A stretch of DNA of 43,175 nucleotides from Sphingomonadales bacterium (GCA_027489365.1 JAIXZV010000416.1:1-43175), one strand, 5' to 3'. Numbered from the stretch's first letter, positions 32,420 through 39,464 are shown. The notes: a model not told the origin generated them from the letters alone. A program made the numbers and translations.

Positions 32420-32683
32420 TCACTCCGCCCGCTTGATCCGAGCGCACAGCTGCGCCCGAATCCGACCAGTGCAGATGTCGCGCACCGTGCTCTTGGCCAC
32501 CCCGCCGGGGATGTCGTCGAACTTGCTGGCGATCTTCCCGTAGCTCATGCCGGCGTCGCGCAGGGCCAGGATCTGGTCCACGTCGGCGTCGGTGAGCTTG
32601 GCGCGGTGGTGGTCCTCGCCAATGCGTCGGCCGCCCTCGTTCACCCGGATGAGGCGGCGCAGCCGCGTGCGGATGCTTACCAT
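32420..32683 (-). CDS. Small HTH-containing DNA-binding protein
   Basis: An 87-residue basic protein. The end holds a resolvase-like helix-turn-helix: L-T-D-A-D-V-D-Q-I-L-A-L-R-D-A-G-M-S-Y-G then I-A-S-K-F, then S-T-V-R-D-I-C-T-G. The N-terminus is very basic (R-T-R-L-R-R-L-I-R). A GAAAGGACC site precedes ATG 32683; a longer reading frame reaching further upstream would run through the opposite gene. Likely a regulator or small nucleoprotein. Divergent from the small membrane gene with only 27 bases between start codons, leaving little room for separate promoters. Confidence 0.7.
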   Translation of the reverse strand: MVSIRTRLRRLIRVNEGGRRIGEDHHRAKLTDADVDQILALRDAGMSYGKIASKFDDIPGGVAKSTVRDICTGRIRAQLCARIKRAE

Positions 32684-32710
32684 GGTCGGTCCTTTCAGGG
32701 GGTAATCGCG

Positions 32711-32950
32711 ATGTTTCAGGTTCTGGGAATGGCGCTGCTGATGTGCGCGCTCTGCTGGGCGGTGTTGCCCAAGCCCGCTATGCCGGCCCGCGCCGGGTGG
32801 GCGCTCTACGGCAAGCTCGTCGCGGTCTTCATGGCACTGCACTACGCGGCTGTGCTCGTCTACCCCGGCGGCTTCAACGTGGTGGTGACGGGGCTGCTCA
32901 CCTGCGTGGTGGCTCGTTTTGTTCTGCTGCCGAAGCGGCCGGCCGAGTAG
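32711..32950 (+). CDS. Small two- or three-helix membrane protein
   Basis: A 79-residue hydrophobic protein: F-Q-V-L-G-M-A-L-L-M-C-A-L-C-W-A-V, then A-L-Y-G-K-L-V-A-V-F-M-A-L-H-Y-A-A-V-L-V-Y and F-N-V-V-V-T-G-L-L-T-C-V-V-A. It ends with a basic tail. Such small inner-membrane proteins next to lysogenic lipoprotein genes often exclude other phages, but no function is shown. AGGGGG lies 8 bases before ATG 32711. It is convergent with the Cys-rich gene on the opposite strand. Confidence 0.65.
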   Translation: MFQVLGMALLMCALCWAVLPKPAMPARAGWALYGKLVAVFMALHYAAVLVYPGGFNVVVTGLLTCVVARFVLLPKRPAE

Positions 32951-32958
32951 CTGCGCCA

Positions 32959-33144
32959 TCACCGCACCGCGGGCTTGGCCGAAAACACCCGGCACCAGTC
33001 CTCGGCCTTCACCTCAGGCCAGCGCTGCCAGGGTTTCACCCCGCCCACGGGCGGCGAAGCGCGGCACTCGCCCATTTCACCCAGGGTCGGGTTGAACCAC
33101 TTGCAGCTCTCGCAACGTGCATTTTTCTGCTCGTTCGTGTTCAC
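32959..33144 (-). CDS. 61-residue Cys-rich protein, zinc-binding candidate
   Basis: A small protein with C-E-S-C (residues 11-14), W-F-N-P, G-E-C-R-A-S-P-P and W-C-R-V-F, arranged as in small phage C-x-x-C...C...C zinc-binding proteins often seen near replication genes. Start is GTG 33144, supported by AAGGAG 6 bases upstream. It is downstream of the repeat array and primase-helicase gene in the same leftward direction, so probably part of that operon. Confidence 0.7.
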   Translation of the reverse strand: MNTNEQKNARCESCKWFNPTLGEMGECRASPPVGGVKPWQRWPEVKAEDWCRVFSAKPAVR

Positions 33145-33174
33145 GGTTTCTCCTTGCTAAAAGTTGCGCGTTCC

Positions 33175-33356
33175 GCTTTCCCCATCCCCATCGGCGTTCC
33201 CTCCCTGCTTTCCCCGTCGGCCCCTACTACGTAGGGGGCCTGCCGTGGGGAAAGCAAGGTAGGGTTTGGGCGCTTTCCCTGACTCTTTAGGGAACGACTA
33301 GGGAAAGCAGGGAACGTAAAAACTTGCATGCAATAAATTCCCTATTCGCTTTCCTT
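33175..33356. repeat. GCTTTCC repeat array with palindromes, candidate replication origin
   Basis: GCTTTCC occurs at 33175, 33207, 33272 and 33348 on the plus strand and at 33249 (within GGGGAAAGC from 33247) and 33301-33308 on the minus strand; GGGAAC half-like words sit at 33290 and 33310. Spacing is 25-47 bases. It also holds CCCCTAC-TAC-GTAGGGG (33221-33237) and TTGCATGCAA (33324-33333), with an AT-rich stretch near 33317-33346. It lies between the primase-helicase gene end and the Cys-rich gene start. Repeats, palindromes and AT-rich DNA next to a replication gene suggest ori or an operator array. Confidence 0.6.
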
Positions 33357-35327
33357 TGCGGATTCAGCAGACGGCAAAGCGACCATGCCCGCCGCCATTT
33401 GCAAGGCCCCGCGCTTCACCAGCTTGGGCAACTCGCGTTTCGCATCGCGTTTCCGGTTGTCCTGGCCCGCCGGCTTGGGCTGCGCTGACACCACGGCTGC
33501 AATCAAGTCGTCCTCTCGTAGCAGCGGCCCCAGGTCCAGCAGCGTCACCGCGGTGTCGTAGATCAGCCGCTGCAGCGGCCCAAGCTTCTGCTCCACCGGT
33601 GCGGCGCCCTTGGCCAGGCCCGGCAGCACCACGCAGCTCGTGATGTCCTCGCCGTCCTCGTCCACACCCAGCACCACTGAGCTCAGGTGGAACGGGTAGG
33701 TGTCGCCCTCGCCCTGGCCGTCCTTCAGCTTGGCGATGCTGGCCTCGCGCAGGTCGCCATCGCGTTCCAGCCGGATGGCCACGTCGAAAGCCGCGATCTG
33801 GCTGGAGTGCCCGCGGGGGCCCTTCTCTTCGTCCTTGCCGGTGTGGCCCACCAGCAGCACCAGCGCGCCCGTGGCCTCGCTGATCGCCTTGCAGTGGGCC
33901 AGTGCCGTGCCGATGTCCTTGCTGGCGTTCTCGTCGCCGCCGGCGGTGGTCTGGGCCAGGGTGTCGACGATCACCACACGCAGCCCGGCCAGCTTCCTCA
34001 GCTCACCCACCAGCTCCTTGACCTGGGCCGCCTCCAACAGGCTCGGCGCCGCCGGGATGATGTGCAGCGGCACGTCGTCCAGGTCAATGCCGTGGTAGTC
34101 GCGATAGGCCCGCACGCGGTCGGGGAAGCCGCCCATGCCCTCTGCGGCGATGTAGGCCACCGCACCCTGCTTCACCCGGCGGGAACGCCACTCCACGCCG
34201 CGAGCCACCGCCATGCACAGGTCCAGCAGGAAGAACGATTTGCCCGACATCGACGGGCCGTAGACCATGCCCACGCCGCTCTGCGGCAGCACGCGCTTGA
34301 TCGTCCACCGGGGCCGCGGCCGGCCCATCAGCTCGGTAAGCGTCAGAGATGCAAATCGGGCCTTCTTCGGCGCGGCGCCGGGTGCTGGAGGCTCGCTGAC
34401 GTCTTCAAAATCCTCGGCGCTGGCCACCTTGCTGCTGGCCCGGCCCTTGGCCTTCTGGGCGTGCTCGGTCCACAGGTACATCAGCGCGCGGTCGGCGTCT
34501 TGGCGCCGGTGGTCCAGCGCCACCTCCATGGCGTGGGCGTTGCCGGCCAGCACGCTCAGCACTTCATCGTCACGCAGCCCAGCGCTGTACAGCGCCACGG
34601 CCGACGCGAAGAGTTCGCGCGACCGGTCGCCGCGGTGCGTGCCCTCGGTGAGGAACTCGCGCACCTGCCACGGCAGATCCAGTTCGGCGACGTCAGGCAG
34701 CGCCAGCTCGTCCACCAGGTCCGGCATCTGCAGGCTGATCACCGTGGCGCTGGTCTTCTGGCGGGCATAGCGCGCGGACAGCGCGGCCAAGGCCTCAGCA
34801 GGTGCCGCGCGCAGCGCGGTGTGGTCGGCCAGCGCCTCACCGGTGACGGTCAGGAACCGCGGCTCGTGGCCCGCATAGACCTCGATACCGATGTCGTGGT
34901 TGGTCCAGTCCTCGGGCACCTCGCCCAGGCTGAAGATGCGCAGCCCGCGGCCGCTCGGGCTGAGCTCGGTGTAGCTGCCCAGCGCGGCCACGACCTCCTG
35001 CGCCCAGGGCTCGATGCTGCCGTCGGCGTTGACGCAGCCGTCCATGTCGGTGCCCACCAGGCCGTGCGGCCCGGTCATGCAGTAGCCGATGCCCGCGAAG
35101 TGATCGGGCCGGGCCCGCAGCGCCGCCAGCGCGGCCGTGTAGGTGAGCCAGCGCTCGGGCTTGGCGGTGCTCAGGCCGTAGCCGTTGGCCTGGCAAGGGA
35201 TCTTGTCCCACTTCTGGCGCTTCTCGTTCCACTGGGCCCGCCAGGGCGCCCAGCGGGCGTGCTCGCGCAACTCGGCGGGGATGCTGGCGCCCACGAAGGG
35301 GCGCAGGGGGTTCTGCGGCTGAGCCAT
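33342..35327 (-). CDS. Bifunctional primase-polymerase and RepA-like helicase
   Basis: A 661-residue replication protein. The N-terminus (about 1-210) resembles archaeo-eukaryotic primase (prim-pol): G-T-D-M-D-G-C-V (catalytic Asp pair), S-P-S-G-R-G-L-R-I-F, and P-R-F-L-T-V-T-G-E. A linker follows, then a RecA-like helicase of the AAA_25/RepA group with Walker A G-P-S-M-S-G-K-S near 357-364 and Walker B R-V-V-I-V-D-T-L-A near 425. A V-L-L-V-G-H-T-G-K-D sensor-like strand comes after. C-terminal helical part. It would prime and unwind phage DNA. An in-frame GTG one codon upstream is possible. It follows the Cro-like gene leftward and its 3' end adjoins the repeat array. Confidence 0.88.
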   Translation of the reverse strand: MAQPQNPLRPFVGASIPAELREHARWAPWRAQWNEKRQKWDKIPCQANGYGLSTAKPERWLTYTAALAALRARPDHFAGIGYCMTGPHGLVGTDMDGCVNADGSIEPWAQEVVAALGSYTELSPSGRGLRIFSLGEVPEDWTNHDIGIEVYAGHEPRFLTVTGEALADHTALRAAPAEALAALSARYARQKTSATVISLQMPDLVDELALPDVAELDLPWQVREFLTEGTHRGDRSRELFASAVALYSAGLRDDEVLSVLAGNAHAMEVALDHRRQDADRALMYLWTEHAQKAKGRASSKVASAEDFEDVSEPPAPGAAPKKARFASLTLTELMGRPRPRWTIKRVLPQSGVGMVYGPSMSGKSFFLLDLCMAVARGVEWRSRRVKQGAVAYIAAEGMGGFPDRVRAYRDYHGIDLDDVPLHIIPAAPSLLEAAQVKELVGELRKLAGLRVVIVDTLAQTTAGGDENASKDIGTALAHCKAISEATGALVLLVGHTGKDEEKGPRGHSSQIAAFDVAIRLERDGDLREASIAKLKDGQGEGDTYPFHLSSVVLGVDEDGEDITSCVVLPGLAKGAAPVEQKLGPLQRLIYDTAVTLLDLGPLLREDDLIAAVVSAQPKPAGQDNRKRDAKRELPKLVKRGALQMAAGMVALPSAESAKESE

Positions 35328-35344
35328 CACGAGATGACTACCCG

Positions 35345-35575
35345 TCAGAGGGTGGCAGGGTCAGCGAGGAGATTGGCCAGCTGAGGCTTCACCAGCCGGT
35401 CGCGCTTGACGCCCGTGACCTGCTCCACCTCGATCACACGCCCAACCGGCACCCAACCCTTGCGGGCCCACTTGGCGACGGCCTGCTGCGAGGCCCCCAC
35501 CATCTCGCCCAGCTGCCGCTGGCCACCGGCCACACGGATTGCCTCTTGAACTCCGGTCTCAGTCTTCGTGCCCAT
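35345..35575 (-). CDS. Cro-like transcriptional regulator (YdaS-type HTH)
   Basis: A 76-residue HTH protein: A-I-R-V-A-G-G-Q-R-Q-L-G-E-M-V-G-A-S-Q-Q-A-V-A-K-W, then G-W-V-P-V-G-R-V-I-E-V-E and V-T-G-V-K-R-D-R-L. This is the YdaS/Cro-type fold in which Q-Q-A-V-A-K-W is the recognition helix. It is divergent from the repressor gene, as Cro is from CI, and first in the leftward early operon before the primase. Promoter -35 TTGTTA and -10 TACTAT lie upstream. The ATG at 35575 is preferred to one at 35602 which overlaps the -10 region. Confidence 0.85.
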   Translation of the reverse strand: MGTKTETGVQEAIRVAGGQRQLGEMVGASQQAVAKWARKGWVPVGRVIEVEQVTGVKRDRLVKPQLANLLADPATL

Positions 35576-35602
35576 GGTGAATTCCCACAACCAAACAGGC
35601 AA

Positions 35603-35631
35603 ATAGTAAGCCTTCTGAGTGTGAATAACAA
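35603..35631 (-). promoter_or_regulatory. Leftward early promoter for cro-like and primase genes
   Basis: Minus-strand -35 TTGTTA (35631-35626) and -10 TACTAT (35608-35603) separated by exactly 17 bases, close to the sigma-70 consensus. It is about 28 bases upstream of the Cro-like ATG. The -35 region includes TAACAACC on the plus strand, an 8-base word repeated at the rightward early promoter near 36828, so both are probably controlled by the same repressor. Confidence 0.75.
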
Positions 35632-35643
35632 CCTGGGGGTGTG

Positions 35644-35660
35644 CGTTGTCGGTGACAACG
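35644..35660. promoter_or_regulatory. Operator-like palindrome of the immunity switch
   Basis: CGTTGTC (35644-35650) and GACAACG (35654-35660) form a perfect 7-bp inverted repeat around GGT. It sits between the divergent Cro-like and repressor genes and overlaps the -35 of the rightward promoter. Related half-sites with AACAAC occur at 35626-35632 and near 35680. Confidence 0.75.
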
Positions 35661-35675
35661 CCAGAAACCTAAAAT
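35646..35675 (+). promoter_or_regulatory. Rightward repressor-maintenance-type promoter
   Basis: -35 TTGTCG (35646-35651), 18-base spacer, -10 TAAAAT (35670-35675), 27 bases before the repressor ATG at 35702. The -35 is inside the perfect palindrome, so the bound protein would control this promoter directly. Not perfect consensus, so weaker than the leftward one. Confidence 0.6.
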
Positions 35676-35701
35676 GCGGCAACAACTTAAGGTAGTGAAC
35701 C

Positions 35702-36718
35702 ATGTCCCTCAAAGCCGCCTTGCAGGCTGATCTGGCCGCCAAGGGCATGAAACTGGGTGACCTGGCCGACAGGCTGGGCATCACCCAGCAGTCGGTAAGT
35801 AAGTGGATCGCGAAGGACGAGATCCCCAAGGACCGCGTTGAAGAAGTCGCGACGATCCTTGCACCCGAGACCACCACGGCGCGGTATCTCCTGGCGCAGG
35901 CGCAGCAGCGCCTTGGCCAGACTGTGCTGACAGACGTCAAGCGGCGACTGCGCAACCCGCCACAGCCAGGTGATGAGGACGAGTTTGATCCCGACCGCAG
36001 TCTGATCCGGTACGCCACGGAGTTCGCATCACAGCCACCAACGGCCCAGATGCCGCCGCCTCCGGACTACCAACCGCCCGCGGGGCTAAGGTTCGAGATG
36101 TCGCCACCGCCCAGGCTCAACGTGCCGCCGGCCCCCAAACTGGAATGGTCCAAGAGCGTGCCGATCGTCGGCAGTGCCATAGATTCGGCGCGCAATGCCG
36201 CAATGCACAGAGCGCGGGTCACAAACGCGTGGTCTGTGCGCCTGCCCCCTGAGCTGCAGCGCAACGTGGCGCAGGCGGCTGAGATCCAAGGAGTGGCGCG
36301 CCGTTTTGAGTACCTGTCCGAGAAGGTGGCCGTGCTGGTGCGTGCAGAGCCGCGGATGGACCCGGCCCGGCTGTTCGAAGTGGCGGTGCCCCTGATGTTG
36401 CTGATCGCGACCGGGACACTCTCGAGCTGCCACCTGGTGCTGCTGCCGCGGGCACTGATGGGCTTCAGCGAGACCCGCGGGGGCTTCCCGCCGGATGAGC
36501 TCGCCAAGCGGTTGGGCATGGTCAAGCGCGACCTGGACGCCCTGGGCGTCACGGTGACCGAGCTGCAAACGCCGGCTGAGGTGGCGGAGTACATCACCCT
36601 CCAAGAACAGGCCGCGGTCCCACTGTTCAGTTACGACGAGTACGAGGACTACGAGGCCCGGGGCGTGCAGGTGGAGACCGTGGAGCCGGCCCCGGCGGGC
36701 AAGGTAGACATCGACTAG
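35702..36718 (+). CDS. CI-like repressor with HTH and non-S24 C-terminal part
   Basis: A 338-residue candidate lysogenic repressor. Residues about 17-50 are a Cro/CI-type helix-turn-helix (L-G-D-L-A-D-R-L-G-I-T-Q-Q-S-V-S-K-W-I). A Pro-rich linker (P-P-P-P-D-Y-Q-P-P, about 115-150) follows. The C-terminal part lacks the Ser/Lys dyad and A-G cleavage site of LexA/CI-type S24 peptidases. Instead it has L-P-P-E-L-Q-R-N-V, a hydrophobic segment near 225-245 (V-A-V-P-L-M-L-L-I-A-T-G-T-L) and an acidic Tyr-rich tail (S-Y-D-E-Y-E-D-Y). Induction by RecA-driven self-cleavage is therefore doubtful. Divergent from the Cro-like gene and followed by a strong terminator. Confidence 0.78.
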   Translation: MSLKAALQADLAAKGMKLGDLADRLGITQQSVSKWIAKDEIPKDRVEEVATILAPETTTARYLLAQAQQRLGQTVLTDVKRRLRNPPQPGDEDEFDPDRSLIRYATEFASQPPTAQMPPPPDYQPPAGLRFEMSPPPRLNVPPAPKLEWSKSVPIVGSAIDSARNAAMHRARVTNAWSVRLPPELQRNVAQAAEIQGVARRFEYLSEKVAVLVRAEPRMDPARLFEVAVPLMLLIATGTLSSCHLVLLPRALMGFSETRGGFPPDELAKRLGMVKRDLDALGVTVTELQTPAEVAEYITLQEQAAVPLFSYDEYEDYEARGVQVETVEPAPAGKVDID

Positions 36719-36742
36719 CCACGCAACACCCCCTCACAAAAG

Positions 36743-36771
36743 AGCGCGCCTGACCGGCGCGCTTTTTTTTT
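36743..36771 (+). terminator. Rho-independent terminator after repressor gene
   Basis: AGCGCGCC (36743-36750) and GGCGCGCT (36756-36763) form an 8-bp GC stem with a 5-base loop, followed by nine T residues (36763-36771). It begins 24 bases after the repressor stop and insulates the repressor message from the early operon that begins downstream. Confidence 0.92.
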
Positions 36772-36792
36772 CGCCCATCCAGCTTATTTCGC

Positions 36793-36835
36793 TTGCGCAC
36801 AGCCTGCTGGTTGTGTATTGTTCGGCTTAACAACC
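36793..36835 (+). promoter_or_regulatory. Rightward early promoter with operator-like inverted repeats
   Basis: -35 TTGCGC (36793-36798), 17-base spacer, -10 TATTGT (36816-36821). Around it are GGTTGT (36809-36814) with ACAACC (36830-36835), and TTGTT (36818-36822) with AACAA (36829-36833). The word TAACAACC (36828-36835) also occurs at 35626-35633 in the immunity region. It probably drives the rightward early operon from the lipoprotein onward under repressor control. Confidence 0.7.
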
Positions 36836-36862
36836 GATTGATACCACCCAGGAGTCAACCCA

Positions 36863-37006
36863 ATGCACACCGCCCTGACGTTCACCGTCGCCCTGCTCGC
36901 TGCCCTCAGCCTCGTGCTGGCCGGCTGCGGTGGCGGCGGTTCCGACGAAGAGCCGCAGCCCACCCCGACGGTGGACTGCGCGGCCAATCCCAACGCTTGC
37001 AAGTGA
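36863..37006 (+). CDS. 47-residue lipoprotein, first gene of early operon
   Basis: A tiny lipoprotein: hydrophobic signal T-F-T-V-A-L-L-A-A-L-S-L-V with lipobox L-A-G-C (Cys22), then G-G-G-G-S linker, an acidic Pro-rich segment and a C-terminal pair of Cys (D-C...N-A-C-K) that could form a disulphide. AGGAG is 7 bases before ATG. Expression directly from the early promoter is unusual for a lipoprotein and suggests an early envelope function such as superinfection exclusion, as small phage lipoproteins (for example T5 Llp) do. Inference by analogy only. Confidence 0.75.
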   Translation: MHTALTFTVALLAALSLVLAGCGGGGSDEEPQPTPTVDCAANPNACK

Positions 37007-37010
37007 CGCC

Positions 37011-37232
37011 ATGGGCTCCTTGCGCTGGCGCCGCAACCGTCGACTCAAGTGCGAGTGCGGCGGCTACTGGTTCCCCCACCGCCGTGGCGGTGGCGCGTGC
37101 GACCACTCCCGCACGTGCCGAGTGCACCAGGCCAAGCGAATCGGAGACCTGAAGGCTCTCTATCAAGCGATCGCTGACCTCGCTTTCTCCCATCAGTACC
37201 CGCTGCGCGCGGGTGTCCCCTGCCCCTTCTAA
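37011..37232 (+). CDS. Small basic Cys/His protein, zinc-finger-like
   Basis: A 73-residue basic protein. K-C-E-C-G-G-Y-W-F-P-H-R-R and A-C-D-H-S-R-T-C give a C-x-C...H...C-x-H...C set of possible zinc ligands. A helix R-I-G-D-L-K-A-L-Y-Q-A-I-A follows. Starts 4 bases after the lipoprotein stop, so it is co-transcribed with it. Probably nucleic acid binding; no family recognised with confidence. The 3' end is 19 bases before the next gene. Confidence 0.65.
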   Translation: MGSLRWRRNRRLKCECGGYWFPHRRGGGACDHSRTCRVHQAKRIGDLKALYQAIADLAFSHQYPLRAGVPCPF

Positions 37233-37251
37233 CCCCCTGAAAGGACCGCGC

Positions 37252-37695
37252 ATGTTCCCCGTGACCATCACCCTGCAGACCGCCGCTCAGCTCAACGCTG
37301 TGATGGCCGCTCTGTCCCTGGCGCCCACCGGCGCTGAGCTCACCACCGCGCAGCTGGTGGAGATGGCTGAGAAGCGCGCCGAGACGGTGAAGACCGCCAA
37401 GGAGCTCAGCGCGGGAAAGTCTGCGAAGGACGTCGCTGCCCCTGGCCAGACTACTGCCAAGGTGGACGCTGCGCCCGAGAAGACGGCCGACGCATCCGCC
37501 CAGTCTGCCGGCAATGCGGCGGCCGAGTCCCAAGCCTCGACTGCTGTGACCTATGAGCTGGTGGGCAAGGCCATCACCGAGAAGGCCAAAACCGACCGGG
37601 CCCACGTCATCGCGACGCTGGACAGCTTCGGCGCCAAGAAGGGCACCGAGCTGAAGCCCGAGCAGTACGCCGACTTCCTGAAGGCGCTGGGCTGA
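37252..37695 (+). CDS. Unknown early protein preceding the DUF2800 nuclease
   Basis: A 147-residue protein. It begins F-P-V-T-I-T-L-Q-T-A-A-Q-L-N-A-V-M, a beta strand and helix that look conserved. The centre is Lys/Ala/Thr-rich and disordered, and a short C-terminal domain has Y-E-L-V-G-K-A-I-T-E-K-A and L-D-S-F-G-A-K-K-G-T-E-L-K-P-E-Q-Y. AAAGGACC precedes ATG 37252; an upstream in-frame start at 37213 has no good site. It is 3 bases from the nuclease gene, so a role in the same recombination module is plausible but unproven. Confidence 0.7.
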   Translation: MFPVTITLQTAAQLNAVMAALSLAPTGAELTTAQLVEMAEKRAETVKTAKELSAGKSAKDVAAPGQTTAKVDAAPEKTADASAQSAGNAAAESQASTAVTYELVGKAITEKAKTDRAHVIATLDSFGAKKGTELKPEQYADFLKALG

Positions 37696-37698
37696 GCC

Positions 37699-38901
37699 AT
37701 GAGCACCCACGCCCAACGCAGCCCCTCGGGCGCTTCCGGCTGGCTGGAGTGCGCCGGCTGGGCCAGCGACCCCAAGGGGTCCAAGTACGCCGACGAAGGC
37801 ACGGCCGCGCACGAGCTGGCCGCGCTGAGCCTGGAGCGCGGCACCGACCCGCGCGACTTCCTGGGCCAGCAGATCCAGGCCGGCGAGAACACGTTCACCG
37901 TGGACGACGAGATGGTGCTGGCCGTGGGCGACTACGTCAGCTACATCCGGGACGTGGTGCGCGGCACCAACGGCGCCCTGATGGTGGAGCAGCGGCTCAG
38001 CATCGAGGCCATCACCGGCGAGCCCGGCGCGCACGGCACCAGCGATGCGGTGATCCTCGCCCCGGGCGAGCTGATCATCGCGGACCTGAAGTACGGGCGC
38101 GGCGTGCCGGTGGAAGCCGACGGCAACCCGCAGCTGCAGATCTACGCGCTGGCGGCGATGGACGAGTTCAGCCTCGCCCATGACTTCACCAGCGTGCGCA
38201 TGGTGATCCACCAGCCGCGCCTGGGCGCCGTCAGCGAGTGGGTGCAGCCGGTCGAAGAGCTCGAAGAATTCCGCGCCACGATCAAGAAGCGCATCGCCAT
38301 CCACGACGCGAACCCCGAGGCGCGCAATCCCGGCACGAAGCAGTGCCAGTGGTGCGCAGCGAAGGCCACCTGCAGCGCGCTGGCCCGCAAGGTCCAGGAC
38401 GAGGTGGGCGCGGACTTCGACGACCTCACCTCGGGCGAGCAGGTCGAGAACGTGCCCGCCATGCTGCCCGACGTCAACTTGGCCAGCGCCATGAAGGCTG
38501 CCGACCTCATCGAGAGTTGGCTCAAGGCCGTGCGCGCCGAGGTGGAGAGCCGCCTGCTGGCCGGCCAGCCGGTGCCCGGCTTCAAGCTGGTGCAGGGCAA
38601 GAAGGGCAATCGCAAGTGGACCAACGAGCAGGAGGCCGAGGCCGCGCTCAAGGCCATGCGCGTGAAGCACGAGCAGATGTACGACTACAGCGTCATCAGC
38701 CCGACGACGGCCGAGAAGCTGGCCAAGGCCGAGGTGATCGGCCCGCGCCAGTGGCCCAAGTTGCAGGCCCTCATCACCCAGGCCGATGGCAAGCCCTCGG
38801 TGGCCCCCGAAACCGACAAGCGCCCGGCCCTGGTCATGTCCGCGGTCGCTGATGACTTCCAGGACGTGACCTCTCCTCTCGATACCTGCGACCTCGCCTG
38901 A
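37699..38901 (+). CDS. DUF2800 Cas4/RecB-like nuclease
   Basis: A 400-residue protein of the DUF2800 family, a PD-(D/E)XK nuclease group similar to Cas4 and RecB nuclease domains. Visible motifs are the opening S-G-W-L-E-C-A-G-W near 14-22, E-G-T-A-A-H-E-L-A, G-T-S-D-A-V (motif II Asp near 117), A-D-L-K-Y-G-R-G (D-x-K type motif III) and Q-L-Q-I-Y-A-L (QxxxY). Two Cys pairs (Q-C-Q-W-C, T-C) near 215-225 could hold an Fe-S cluster as in Cas4. Likely 5'-3' or recombination exonuclease, working with the DUF2815 protein encoded next. Confidence 0.88.
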   Translation: MSTHAQRSPSGASGWLECAGWASDPKGSKYADEGTAAHELAALSLERGTDPRDFLGQQIQAGENTFTVDDEMVLAVGDYVSYIRDVVRGTNGALMVEQRLSIEAITGEPGAHGTSDAVILAPGELIIADLKYGRGVPVEADGNPQLQIYALAAMDEFSLAHDFTSVRMVIHQPRLGAVSEWVQPVEELEEFRATIKKRIAIHDANPEARNPGTKQCQWCAAKATCSALARKVQDEVGADFDDLTSGEQVENVPAMLPDVNLASAMKAADLIESWLKAVRAEVESRLLAGQPVPGFKLVQGKKGNRKWTNEQEAEAALKAMRVKHEQMYDYSVISPTTAEKLAKAEVIGPRQWPKLQALITQADGKPSVAPETDKRPALVMSAVADDFQDVTSPLDTCDLA

Positions 38902-38915
38902 AAGGAACCCGCACC

Positions 38916-39464
38916 ATGAAGATCAAACTGCAAAACGTTCGCCTGGCTTTCCCGACGCTGTTCGAAGCCAAGACCGTCAACGGTGAAGGCAAGCCGGCTT
39001 TCTCGGCCAGCTTCCTCATCGACCCCGCCGACCCGCAGGTGAAGACCATCAACGCCGCCATCGACGCGGTGGCGCAGGAGAAGTGGGGCGCGAAGGCGGC
39101 CGGCATCCTGGCCCAGGCGCGCAAGGCCGACAAGGTCTGTCTGCACGACGGTGACCTGAAGGCCAGCTACGACGGCTTCCCCGGCAACCTCTACATCTCG
39201 GCGCGCAACCCGATGCGCCCGACCGTGGTGGACGCGGACAAGACCCCGCTGGTGGAGGCCGATGGCAAGCCCTATGCGGGCTGCTACGTGCACGCCGTGC
39301 TGGAGCTCTGGGCCCAGGACAACAACTACGGCAAGCGCGTCAACGCCACGCTGATGGGCGTGCAGTTCTTCCGCGACGGTGACAGCTTCACCGGCGGTGG
39401 CGTGGCCAGCGACGACGACTTCGACGACGTCACCAGCGGCGCGACCGCTGACGACCTGGCTTGA
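38916..39464 (+). CDS. DUF2815 family, probable ssDNA-binding recombination partner
   Basis: A 182-residue DUF2815 protein: K-I-K-L-Q-N-V-R-L-A-F-P-T-L-F-E-A-K, then P-A-F-S-A-S-F-L-I-D-P, and Y-D-G-F-P-G-N-L-Y-I-S-A-R-N. The OB-like beta pattern and constant pairing with DUF2800 nuclease and family A polymerase across phages make an ssDNA-binding role likely. The acidic C-terminus (D-D-D-F-D-D-V-T) is like the interaction tails of SSBs. AAAGGA lies 9 bases before ATG. Confidence 0.87.
   Translation: MKIKLQNVRLAFPTLFEAKTVNGEGKPAFSASFLIDPADPQVKTINAAIDAVAQEKWGAKAAGILAQARKADKVCLHDGDLKASYDGFPGNLYISARNPMRPTVVDADKTPLVEADGKPYAGCYVHAVLELWAQDNNYGKRVNATLMGVQFFRDGDSFTGGGVASDDDFDDVTSGATADDLA

Noticed and set aside
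33141..33329. 62-codon leftward frame through the repeat array
   Set aside because: Its codons are made of the GCTTTCC repeats and palindromes; no ribosome binding site or protein-like pattern, and it overlaps the start of the Cys-rich gene.
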